Shown here piece by piece: positions 1 through 6,689 of a stretch of 35,268 nucleotides of DNA; within the stretch, counting starts at the first letter, position 1, and each line of letters opens with the position of its first letter. The notes below the pieces were generated by a model. It searched no databases. It saw only the letters and a program-made list of their open reading frames with translations, and was not told where the DNA came from. The stretch spans positions 1 through 35,268 of the forward strand of contig JAIETL010000086.1 in NCBI GenBank assembly GCA_019745195.1, read 5' to 3'. Origin of the DNA: Beijerinckiaceae bacterium. GTDB taxonomy: Bacteria; Pseudomonadota; Alphaproteobacteria; Rhizobiales; Beijerinckiaceae. Both the position numbers and the translations under genes were made by a program.

Positions 1-29
1 CACCTGATCATAAAGACGGGAGCACCCGC

Positions 30-311
30 ATGTCCGCCACGTTCGAGACGGTCGCCGGAATCATTTCGGAGACCTGCGATATTCCGCGCGAGAAGATCAC
101 GCCCCAGAGCCACGCCATCGACGATCTCGGCATCGACTCGCTCGCCTTCCTCGACATCGCCTTCGCCATCGACAAGGCTTTCGGCATCAAGCTGCCGCTC
201 GAGCAGTGGACCCAGGAAGTGAACGAGGGCAAGGCCCCGGCCGAGCAGTATTTCGTGCTCGACAACCTGTGCAAGCGCATCGACGAGCTGGTCGCCGCCA
301 AAAAGGCGTGA
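30..311 (+). CDS. acpXL: Acyl carrier protein AcpXL for very-long-chain fatty acid of lipid A
   Basis: A 93-residue acidic acyl carrier protein. The phosphopantetheine site is seen as DLGIDSL with the attachment serine at residue 37. It matches the AcpXL family of Rhizobiales in length and in its C-terminal region (EQWTQEVNEGKAPAEQYF), which ordinary AcpP lacks. In that family the protein carries the growing 27-hydroxyoctacosanoyl-type chain in the cytoplasm until LpxXL moves it to lipid A. A GGGAG ribosome site lies seven bases before the ATG. It is the first gene of the cluster seen here and is separated from fabZXL by 163 bases that contain a strong hairpin. The identification is firm because the neighbours are the expected cluster members. 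Confidence 0.95.
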   Translation: MSATFETVAGIISETCDIPREKITPQSHAIDDLGIDSLAFLDIAFAIDKAFGIKLPLEQWTQEVNEGKAPAEQYFVLDNLCKRIDELVAAKKA

Positions 312-328
312 GACCGCTCCGCTCAGGC

Positions 329-365
329 ACAGCCCCCATGCCGGTTTGCCCGGTCTGGGGGCTGT
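329..365 (+). terminator. Strong hairpin after acpXL, probable partial terminator
   Basis: A perfect 10-bp stem (ACAGCCCCCA, 329-338, with TGGGGGCTGT, 356-365) encloses a 17-base loop in which CCGG at 341-344 can pair with CCGG at 350-353. A short T-run (TTTT) follows a few bases later, weaker than in a classical terminator. It lies 18 bases after the acpXL stop. It could end part of the transcripts so that the carrier protein is made in excess over the downstream enzymes, or protect the 3' end of the acpXL mRNA. The pairing is seen directly; the role is inferred. Confidence 0.6.
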
Positions 366-474
366 CGTCGTTTTGGCTGCCGCGACTTGAGCCGCGCCGC
401 CTCAGCCGCTAGAGCATAGCCGGCGTTTCGGCGGCCATCGGCAGACGGCCCGCCCCACCGACGATCGGACCCGC

Positions 475-948
475 ATGCGCCTCGAATATTTCGACATGAT
501 CGACACTGTGGTCGCGTTCGAGCCGGCGGAAAAACGCATCGCGACGCGCTCCACCGTGCCGGCCGCCGATGCGAGCCCGGTCTTCGAAGGCCATTTCCCC
601 GGTCATCCGCTGGTGCCGGGCGTGCTTCTGACCGAGACGATGGCGCAGGCCTCGGGCTATCTGCTGCTGGCGCTGAACGGCATGAGCCAGATGCCCTTCC
701 TGATGACGGTCGACAAGGCGCGCTTCCGCACCTTCGTCGAGCCCGACGCAGTGCTCGACATCGCGGCCGAGCTGGTGATCGAGGGCTCCGGCTACGCCGC
801 GACCAGGGCCAGGATCGCGATCGCCGGCAAGCCGATCTGCGATGCCGAGCTGCGCTTCCGGCTGATGCCCTTTCCGGCCGACATGCGCAGCTTGATGGAG
901 GCTCGCCTCGGGACGATCGGCCTCGTTCCCTTGCAGGTTCCGGCATGA
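475..948 (+). CDS. fabZXL: FabZ-type 3-hydroxyacyl-ACP dehydratase of the VLCFA cluster
   Basis: A 157-residue hotdog-fold dehydratase that removes water from 3-hydroxyacyl-AcpXL during chain elongation in the cytoplasm. The FabZ signature is seen as GHFPGHPLVPGVLLTETMAQ, with catalytic His40 and Glu54 by comparison with FabZ. Length is as expected for FabZ. The stop overlaps the start of fabF2XL by four bases (ATGA at 945-948), so the two are translationally coupled. Gene order acpXL-fabZXL-fabF2XL-fabF1XL is that of the rhizobial lipid A VLCFA cluster, which separates this copy from the housekeeping fabZ normally found beside lpxD and lpxA. Confidence 0.92.
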   Translation: MRLEYFDMIDTVVAFEPAEKRIATRSTVPAADASPVFEGHFPGHPLVPGVLLTETMAQASGYLLLALNGMSQMPFLMTVDKARFRTFVEPDAVLDIAAELVIEGSGYAATRARIAIAGKPICDAELRFRLMPFPADMRSLMEARLGTIGLVPLQVPA

Positions 949-2072
949 AGCGCGACGTCGTCATCACCGGCATCGGCATCGTCTCCAGCCTGGGCGAGGG
1001 CATCGGGATACACGCACAGGCGCTTGCGGCCGGCGGCCCGCCGGTCGTCGATGCGGCTGCGTTCGCGCCCTATCCGGTCCATCCGCTCAAGGCGCTGGAA
1101 CTCGACCTGCAGATTCCGAAGAAATCCGACCAGCGTCAGATGGAGCCTTGGCAGCGGCTTGGCGTCTACGCGGCGGGCGTAGCGCTCGACGATGCCGGCC
1201 TGAAGCAGGACGCCGACGCGAAGGCGATGCTGCAGGTCATCGTCGCGGCCGGCGGCGGCGAGCGCGACCACGGCGTCGACGCCGCCATCCTGACCGACCT
1301 GCGCGGAGCCAATGCGGCGGGCTCCCTGTTGAACGAGCGGCTGATGGGCGATCTGCGCCCGACGCTCTTCCTCGCCCAGCTCTCGAATCTTCTCGCCGGC
1401 AACATCGCCATCGTGCATGGCGTCACGGGGGCCTCGCGCACCTTCATGGGTGAGGAGCAGGCCGGCGTCGATGCGATCCGCACGGCGCACGCCCGCATTG
1501 CCGCAGGCCAGGCCGAAGTGATGCTGGTCGGCGGCGCCTACAATGCCGAACGCCGGGACATGCTGCTGCTGTTCGAACTCGGCGGCTACCTTCGCAAGGG
1601 CGATTTCGCCCCGGTTTTCGCGCGCGAGGATGCCCCGGGGATCATCACGGGAAGCGCCGCGGCCTTCCTCGTGATCGAATCCGCCGAGCGCGCCGCCGCG
1701 CGCGGCGCGAAAACGCATGCGAGGCTCGAGCATGTCGCGGCGACGCGCAGCAGGCGCGCGCCCGGCTCGGTCGAGGCCGCGCTGCGGGCGCTCATCGCCG
1801 GCTTCGGCACGGCCCCACCCGAAGCGCTGGCGATCTCGGCTGCGACCGGTACGGCGGGAATCACGGCGGAAGAGGCCGCCGCCATCGCGACCCTGCCTCA
1901 AGCGAAGCGGATCGCGACCGGCGATCTCGTCGGCCATACGCTCGAAGCCGCATTTCCGGTCTCGATCGCGCTTGCCGCCGCGGCCCTCTCGACCGGACAG
2001 GCGGGTGAAGCCCTCGTCACCGGCGCGGGCCACTGGCGCGGCGAGGGCGCGGCAAGACTGGTCAGGGCGTGA
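945..2072 (+). CDS. fabF2XL: FabF2XL, ketosynthase-like protein lacking catalytic residues
   Basis: A 375-residue member of the beta-ketoacyl-ACP synthase fold, starting DVVITGIGIVSSLG. By hand alignment to its neighbour fabF1XL, the nucleophilic Cys of TACSSG is replaced by Ala163 (motif TGASR, codon GCC at 1431-1433), the His of NAHGT by Thr301 (AATGT), and the Lys of SNKSMIGH by Gly326 (ATGDLVGH). Only the last catalytic His (331) remains. It should not condense by itself. Known parallels are the chain-length-factor subunits of type II polyketide synthases, which pair with an active ketosynthase. Overlap with fabZXL and a 12-base gap to fabF1XL indicate one operon. It is a full-length ORF, so not a decaying pseudogene. 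Confidence 0.88.
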   Translation: MKRDVVITGIGIVSSLGEGIGIHAQALAAGGPPVVDAAAFAPYPVHPLKALELDLQIPKKSDQRQMEPWQRLGVYAAGVALDDAGLKQDADAKAMLQVIVAAGGGERDHGVDAAILTDLRGANAAGSLLNERLMGDLRPTLFLAQLSNLLAGNIAIVHGVTGASRTFMGEEQAGVDAIRTAHARIAAGQAEVMLVGGAYNAERRDMLLLFELGGYLRKGDFAPVFAREDAPGIITGSAAAFLVIESAERAAARGAKTHARLEHVAATRSRRAPGSVEAALRALIAGFGTAPPEALAISAATGTAGITAEEAAAIATLPQAKRIATGDLVGHTLEAAFPVSIALAAAALSTGQAGEALVTGAGHWRGEGAARLVRA

Positions 2073-2084
2073 GGGACGGAAACG

Positions 2085-3365
2085 ATGAGCACGCAGCATC
2101 GCGACGCCAAGGGCCGCCCGATCGTGGCGGTGACGGGTCTGGGCATCGTCACCTCGCTCGGTCAGGGCAAGCAGGCGAACTGGGACGCGCTGACGGCCGG
2201 AAAGTCCGGCATCCATCGCATCGAGCGCTTCCCGACCGAGGGCCTGCGCACCACGATGGGCGGCACGGTCGATTTCCTCTTCGACGACGCGTTCACCGCG
2301 CCCGAGCTTTCTGAAAAACTCGCCACGCTCGCAGCCGACGAGGCCGTGGCCCAGAGCCGTCTCGGCCAGCCCGGCGATTTTCCCGGCGAACTCTTCATGG
2401 CGGTGCCGCCCGTCGAGATGGAATGGCCGCAGAAGCAGGAACTGGCGCAACCCATCGATGGCCCTGTCGATTATGACGGCCTGCTGCGCGAGGCCGCGAC
2501 GCTGAAGCATAAACCCATGCACGAGATGTTCCTGTTCGGGACGGTCGCCGACCACATCGCCGACCGCTTCGGCACCAAAGGATCGCCGATCTCGCTCTCG
2601 ACCGCCTGCTCCTCGGGCGCGACCGCGATCCAGATGGGTGTCGAGGCGATCAGGCGCGGCGACACGCAAAGCGCGCTCTGCATCGGCACCGACGGCTCGG
2701 TCCATGCCGAGGCGCTGATCCGTTTTTCGCTGCTCTCGGCGCTCTCGACCCGCAACGACGTGCCGGAGGCCGCCGCAAAGCCGTTCTCGAAGGATCGCGA
2801 CGGCTTTGTCATGGGCGAGGGCGCGGGCGCGCTGGTGCTCGAGGATTACGACCACGCGCTGGCGCGCGGCGCGACCATTCTGGGCATCGTCGCCGGTTGC
2901 GGCGAGCGTGGCGACGGCTTTCACCGCACCCGCTCCAGCCCGGACGGCAAGCCGGCGATCCTGGCCATGCAGGACGCGCTCGACGACGCCGGCGTGACGC
3001 CCGACGATGTCGACTACATCAACGCCCATGGCACCTCGACGCCCGAGAACGACAAGATGGAGGCGATGAGCTGCGCCGCCGTCTTCGGCGAGCGCATGGC
3101 GCGCCTGCCGATCTCCTCCAACAAGTCGATGATCGGCCATACGCTGACGGCGGCCGGCGCGGTCGAGGCGGTGATCTCCTTCATGACGATCGCCAATGGC
3201 CGCATCCCGCCGACGATCAACTACACCAACCCCGACCCCGCGATCGCGCTCGACGTCGTGCCCAACGTGGCGCGCGATGCGAAAGTGAGCACCGTGATCT
3301 CGAACTCCTTCGGCTTCGGCGGGCAGAATACAAGCCTTGTGCTGATGGCGGGGCCTTCGACGTGA
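2085..3365 (+). CDS. fabF1XL: FabF1XL, active 3-oxoacyl-ACP synthase of the VLCFA cluster
   Basis: A 426-residue FabF-type condensing enzyme that would elongate acyl-AcpXL with malonyl units. All catalytic elements are visible: Cys175 in STACSSG, His315 in NAHGTST, Lys347 and His352 in SNKSMIGHT, and the C-terminal glycine loop NSFGFGG. Compared with E. coli FabF there is extra sequence around residues 95-145 (PGELFMAVPPVEMEWPQ onward), which may help accept long chains or contact FabF2XL. Start ATG is 12 bases after the fabF2XL stop with a GGGA upstream. It is followed by a 172-base gap with palindromic repeats before fabG. The assignment to VLCFA synthesis rests on gene context. Confidence 0.93.
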   Translation: MSTQHRDAKGRPIVAVTGLGIVTSLGQGKQANWDALTAGKSGIHRIERFPTEGLRTTMGGTVDFLFDDAFTAPELSEKLATLAADEAVAQSRLGQPGDFPGELFMAVPPVEMEWPQKQELAQPIDGPVDYDGLLREAATLKHKPMHEMFLFGTVADHIADRFGTKGSPISLSTACSSGATAIQMGVEAIRRGDTQSALCIGTDGSVHAEALIRFSLLSALSTRNDVPEAAAKPFSKDRDGFVMGEGAGALVLEDYDHALARGATILGIVAGCGERGDGFHRTRSSPDGKPAILAMQDALDDAGVTPDDVDYINAHGTSTPENDKMEAMSCAAVFGERMARLPISSNKSMIGHTLTAAGAVEAVISFMTIANGRIPPTINYTNPDPAIALDVVPNVARDAKVSTVISNSFGFGGQNTSLVLMAGPST

Positions 3366-3394
3366 TGGATAGGACGACGATGGGTATGGAGACT

Positions 3395-3503
3395 CTCTCC
3401 CCCCTCGTGGGGGAGAGATGGAGAGGGGGGGCGGACGACTGGGCTCCCCGCTCGCCCGGTCGCTCGCCCCCCACCCCTAACCCCTCCCCACGAGGGGGAG
3501 GGG
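3395..3503. repeat. Pair of GC-rich palindromes in inverted order (REP-like)
   Basis: Two hairpins lie between fabF1XL and fabG. The first has a 9-bp stem (CTCTCCCCC, 3395-3403, with 3409-3417) and loop CTCGT. The second has a 9-bp stem (CCCCTCCCC, 3481-3489, with 3495-3503) and loop ACGAG, the reverse complement of the first loop. The units are therefore inverted copies of one another. This is the layout of paired REP elements. A related pair occurs at 23500-23638. Confidence 0.8.
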
Positions 3504-3537
3504 GACTGACACGGCTGACCTCGAAAAGGGCAGCGCA

Positions 3538-4284
3538 ATGACCCGCATCCTCGTCACAGGCGGCGCAAAAGGGGTCGGCGCGGCGATCGTGCGGGCGCTC
3601 GCCGCCGCCGGCCACGATGTCGATTTCACTTTTCGCTCTTCCGCCGAGCAGGCGCTGGCGCTGGCGGCCGAGATCGCCACGGCCCATCCCGGTCGCAGCG
3701 TGACCGCCCTGCCGCTCGACCTCTCCGACAAGGCCGCGCTCGACGCCTTCTGCGAGGAGCGCGAGGCTGAGACCTATTTCGGCTTCATCCACAATGCCGG
3801 CCAGCCTTATGATTCGCTCGCCGCCATGATGGCGCAGGACAAGGCCGAGGCTGCGATGCAGGTCAATTTCTGGGCCTTCACCCGCCTGGCCAAGAGCCTG
3901 ATGCGCGCCATGATCCGCGCCCGTGCGGGCCGCATCGTCGCAATCGGCTCGGTCGCGGCGCTGCGCGGCAACCCCGGCAACGCGGCTTACGCCGCCTCCA
4001 AGGGCGCGCTGATCTCCTATGCCAAGACGCTGGCGATCGAGACCGGCAAGCGCGGCGTCACCGTCAACGTAATCGCCCCGGGTTTCGTCGACACCGACAT
4101 GATGGCGCCATATGCCGCCTATCGCGACAAGATGCAGGCGCAGATCCCGGCCGGTCGTTTCGCGAAGCCCGCGGAGGTCGCAGGGCTCGCCGCCTTCCTG
4201 ATGAGCGAACCGGCCGCCTATATCAGCGGCACGGTGCTGCCGATCGACGGCGGCGTATCGGCGCAGCTCGGCGTGCATCGCTGA
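3538..4284 (+). CDS. FabG-type 3-oxoacyl-ACP reductase (SDR) in the VLCFA cluster
   Basis: A 248-residue classical short-chain dehydrogenase. Visible elements are the cofactor loop TGGAKGVG (residues 7-14), Asn110, Ser138, Tyr151 and Lys155 (YAASK), and the C-terminal SGTVLPIDGG typical of FabG. Arg33-Ser34 after the second strand suggests NADPH use. It most likely reduces the 3-oxoacyl-AcpXL made by FabF1XL, completing the elongation cycle together with FabZXL. An AAGG ribosome site precedes the ATG. Position between the condensing enzymes and adh2XL/lpxXL supports this role, though specificity for AcpXL is inferred. The gene is separated from its neighbours by a repeat pair upstream and a toxin-antitoxin operator downstream. 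Confidence 0.85.
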   Translation: MTRILVTGGAKGVGAAIVRALAAAGHDVDFTFRSSAEQALALAAEIATAHPGRSVTALPLDLSDKAALDAFCEEREAETYFGFIHNAGQPYDSLAAMMAQDKAEAAMQVNFWAFTRLAKSLMRAMIRARAGRIVAIGSVAALRGNPGNAAYAASKGALISYAKTLAIETGKRGVTVNVIAPGFVDTDMMAPYAAYRDKMQAQIPAGRFAKPAEVAGLAAFLMSEPAAYISGTVLPIDGGVSAQLGVHR

Positions 4285-4291
4285 GATCGAC

Positions 4292-4326
4292 GGTTCACGG
4301 CGGTTCTGCTAGGTTCACTCCGAACC
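4292..4326 (+). promoter_or_regulatory. Operator candidate: four GGTTC half-sites at 10-bp spacing
   Basis: GGTTC occurs at 4292-4296, 4302-4306 and 4312-4316, and its reverse complement GAACC at 4322-4326. Each start is exactly 10 bp from the next, so all sites lie on one face of the helix. The last two form an inverted repeat with a 5-base spacer. The array ends 12 bases before the ParD-type start. Ribbon-helix-helix antitoxins are known to repress their own operons by cooperative binding to such phased sites, so autoregulation by the adjacent antitoxin is a reasonable inference. Confidence 0.6.
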
Positions 4327-4338
4327 GGAGCGAAGCCC

Positions 4339-4578
4339 ATGACAGCCGCCTTCACCATCCGCCTCGACGACGAGATGCTGGCCAGGCTCGACGCGTTGGC
4401 CGCCGACACCGACCGCTCGCGAAGCTGGATCGCGGCTCGCGCGATCGAAGACTATGTCGCGCTGAATGCGTGGCAGATCGCGAGAATCAAGGGAGGCATC
4501 GCAGAAGCGGATCGCGGTGAATTCGCAACGGATGAAGACGTCCAGGCTGTGTTCGACAGGTATCGGACAAGAGCGTGA
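4339..4578 (+). CDS. Ribbon-helix-helix antitoxin, ParD/CopG type
   Basis: A 79-residue protein. The N-terminal strand FTIRLDDEMLARLDALA followed by RSRSWIAARAIEDYV is a typical ribbon-helix-helix DNA-binding fold (roughly residues 5-45). The C-terminal part (GIAEADRGEFATDEDVQAVFDRY) resembles the toxin-binding tail of ParD and related antitoxins. The stop overlaps the GTG start of the toxin by four bases, so the two are coupled. In known systems the antitoxin neutralises the toxin and represses the operon; the phased GGTTC sites immediately upstream fit that. It lies in the middle of the lipid A cluster, which suggests later insertion. The exact subfamily name is uncertain. Confidence 0.85.
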   Translation: MTAAFTIRLDDEMLARLDALAADTDRSRSWIAARAIEDYVALNAWQIARIKGGIAEADRGEFATDEDVQAVFDRYRTRA

Positions 4579-4859
4579 AACTGCGCTGGACGCCGAGGGC
4601 GCTGGCCGAGATCGACGCGATCTTTGCTTACGTCGCGGCGAACGATCGCAATGTCGCGGAACGCTTGACCTTCGAGATCGAAGTCCGCGTCGCCAGGCTC
4701 GCGGATTTTCCGGACATGGGTCGCCCGGGCCGCGTCGAAGGGACCCGGGAATTCGTGGTGACCGGCACGCCCTACCTCATTCCCTACCGCGTCCGTGACG
4801 GCCACGTCGAAATTCTGGCGGCACTGCACGCATCCCGCGAGTGGCCAGAATCCTTCTGA
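4575..4859 (+). CDS. RelE/ParE-superfamily toxin
   Basis: A 94-residue protein with the ParE/RelE-fold pattern: MKLRWTPRALAEIDAIFAYV at the N terminus, a central helix (AERLTFEIEVRVARLADFP), GRPGRVEGTREFVV, PYLIPYRV and a C-terminal strand ending in HASREWP. The xxxYRVRDGHVEILAALHASREWP tail is typical of ParE. Known ParE toxins act on DNA gyrase and RelE toxins cleave mRNA; the sequence is closer to ParE, but the target here is not shown. GTG start at 4575 overlaps the antitoxin stop. The gene appears intact and in frame with no disrupted motifs. Confidence 0.85.
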   Translation: MKLRWTPRALAEIDAIFAYVAANDRNVAERLTFEIEVRVARLADFPDMGRPGRVEGTREFVVTGTPYLIPYRVRDGHVEILAALHASREWPESF

Positions 4860-4925
4860 TTCTCGCTTGAGCCCAGCCTGCCCCCACGTCAAAACTATGT
4901 CGCGACGACCTTGGGGACCGCATCG

Positions 4926-6602
4926 ATGAGATCGCTGCTAATCGCGGCCGCCTGCGCCGCCGGATTGCTCGTTACGCCCGCTTTGGCCCAGCCGCGCGCC
5001 GCCGACGCCATCCTGATCCTCGACGCCTCGGGCTCGATGTGGGGGCAGGTCGAGGGGCAGACCAAGATCGTCGCCGCGCGCAAGGCCGTCGATACGATCC
5101 TTGCCCGCTGGAAGCCGGGCGATCGGCTCGGCCTGATGGCCTATGGCCACCGCAGCAAGGGCGAGTGCCGCGACATCGAACTCATCGTCCCGGTCGGGCC
5201 GGTCGACGCCGTCGCGATCAAGGGGGCCTTGCAGCGCCTCAATCCGCGCGGCAAGACGCCGATCGCCGCCTCCCTGCGCGAGGCCGCCGGCATCCTCAAA
5301 CACACGGAAAACCAGGCGACGGTCATTCTCGTCTCCGACGGCGTCGAGACCTGCGACCCGAACCCCTGCGCCATCGCGGCCGACCTCAAGAAGGCCAGCA
5401 TCGGCTTCACCGCCCATGTCGTGGGCTTCGACGTCACCGACCCTGTCGCGAAGGCGCAGTTGCAATGCATCGCCCGGGCGACCGGCGGCGTCTATCTCGA
5501 CGCCGGCAACGCAGCCGGGCTCGACAGCGCCATGACCCGCGTCGCCCAGGCCGCGCAGGGCCAGAAAATCGCCAGCGAAGCCCCGGCCGCCGCGCCGCGC
5601 GCGCGGGATCCGTTCGAGGGCCGGAACCTGCGCGCCACAGCCCGCCTCGCCGAAGGTTCGGACCCGCTGACCGACCGGCGCATCTCCTGGCAACTGCGCG
5701 AAATCAACGCCGAGAAGGCGCCAGGAGACATCGTCATCGTCGAGTATGGCGCGCGCCTTGCGGTCAAAGCCCCGACCGGCGCCTTTTTTATCACGGTCGG
5801 GCTCGGCGAAACGAGCCGCTCGGTCCCGGTGACGATCGAGCCCGGCAAGACGCTCACACTCGATCTCGTCCTTGATGCCGCCGTCGTCACCTCGACCGGC
5901 GCGGTCGAAGGGTCTGGCGCAAGGGCCGAGGGCGTGACCTGGGCAGTCGAACGCAAGGACGGCGAGACCGTCACCACCGTCTACGACGCTGTGCCGGGCT
6001 TTGTGCTGCCGGCGGGCGACTACGTCCTCAAGCTGAGCAAGGGTTCGGCGGCCGCGACCAAGGCTTTCCGCGTCGAGGCCGGCGACAGTATCGACCTCGC
6101 CATGTCGCTCGCGGTCGGGCGGCTCGCCGTCGATGCGCTCTATGCCGCCGCCGGCCCCAAGGTCGAAGAGGGCTTGTCGGTCGAGTTCCGCCATCCGCCC
6201 AAGGCGGTCGGAGAGGATGGCGAATGGGTGATGACGCTCTACGATCCGCTCTCGATCGCCAATCTCGCAGCCGGCCCCTACGACATGATCATCGGCACGG
6301 GCGATGCGAAGAAGACGATCAGGATCGAGATTGCGTCCGGGCAGGACAGGCGGCTGACGGTCGATCTGAATGCCGGCGTCGTTGCGCTGACCGCGACCTC
6401 GGGCCAACGCATCGAGATCGGCGAGACCCGCAAGTCGATCACCGGGACGCGAAAAATCCTCGTCACCAACGATGACGGCGCGTTCCAGACGGCGCTGCCG
6501 GCGGGCGACTATCTCGCCATCCTGTCGCAGGACGGCAAGATCGTGAGCGAAACGCCGCTCAGGGTCGCAGCCGGAGAGCGGGTGGAACTGACGCTGAAAT
6601 AG
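4926..6602 (+). CDS. Secreted von Willebrand factor A protein with tandem beta-rich modules
   Basis: A 558-residue exported protein. The ATG at 4926 is preferred over an upstream TTG (4911) because a GGGGA ribosome site lies eight bases before it and it directly begins a signal peptide (MRSLLIAAACAAG, cleavage after ALA, residue 21). The VWA domain (about 26-200) has a full metal site: Asp33, Ser35, Ser37, Thr111 and Asp138. Cysteines at 81, 143 and 148 could form disulfides. Beyond residue 210 lie about four beta-rich modules with the recurring pattern AGxYxxxxxxG, then V/IxAGxxxxLxLxL. Such modules often bind sugars or proteins in the envelope. Partner unknown. It sits inside the lipid A cluster, so an outer-membrane or periplasmic role is plausible but unproven. 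Confidence 0.8.
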   Translation: MRSLLIAAACAAGLLVTPALAQPRAADAILILDASGSMWGQVEGQTKIVAARKAVDTILARWKPGDRLGLMAYGHRSKGECRDIELIVPVGPVDAVAIKGALQRLNPRGKTPIAASLREAAGILKHTENQATVILVSDGVETCDPNPCAIAADLKKASIGFTAHVVGFDVTDPVAKAQLQCIARATGGVYLDAGNAAGLDSAMTRVAQAAQGQKIASEAPAAAPRARDPFEGRNLRATARLAEGSDPLTDRRISWQLREINAEKAPGDIVIVEYGARLAVKAPTGAFFITVGLGETSRSVPVTIEPGKTLTLDLVLDAAVVTSTGAVEGSGARAEGVTWAVERKDGETVTTVYDAVPGFVLPAGDYVLKLSKGSAAATKAFRVEAGDSIDLAMSLAVGRLAVDALYAAAGPKVEEGLSVEFRHPPKAVGEDGEWVMTLYDPLSIANLAAGPYDMIIGTGDAKKTIRIEIASGQDRRLTVDLNAGVVALTATSGQRIEIGETRKSITGTRKILVTNDDGAFQTALPAGDYLAILSQDGKIVSETPLRVAAGERVELTLK

Positions 6603-6689
6603 CGCGCCGCTTGTCTTGCGCGCCCCATCTCGCTAGTCACGGCCCGCCCCGCGACGACGCGTCGGCCGATGTTCGACGCCGGAGAGACG

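Noticed and set aside
945..2072. fabF2XL as a pseudogene because its catalytic residues are missing
   Set aside because: The frame is full length, overlaps fabZXL in a coupled arrangement, and keeps the overall fold pattern, which fits a selected non-catalytic partner better than decay.
792..3140. Long minus-strand open frame opposite fabZXL, fabF2XL and fabF1XL
   Set aside because: It lies antisense to three well-supported genes, its composition is Arg/Ala/Gly-rich with no recognisable domain, and long antisense frames are expected at this GC content.
3393..3537. Coding extension of fabF1XL or fabG through the palindromes
   Set aside because: The reading frames there give only repeat-type peptides (such as PNPSPRGGG), and both flanking genes have well-placed ends.
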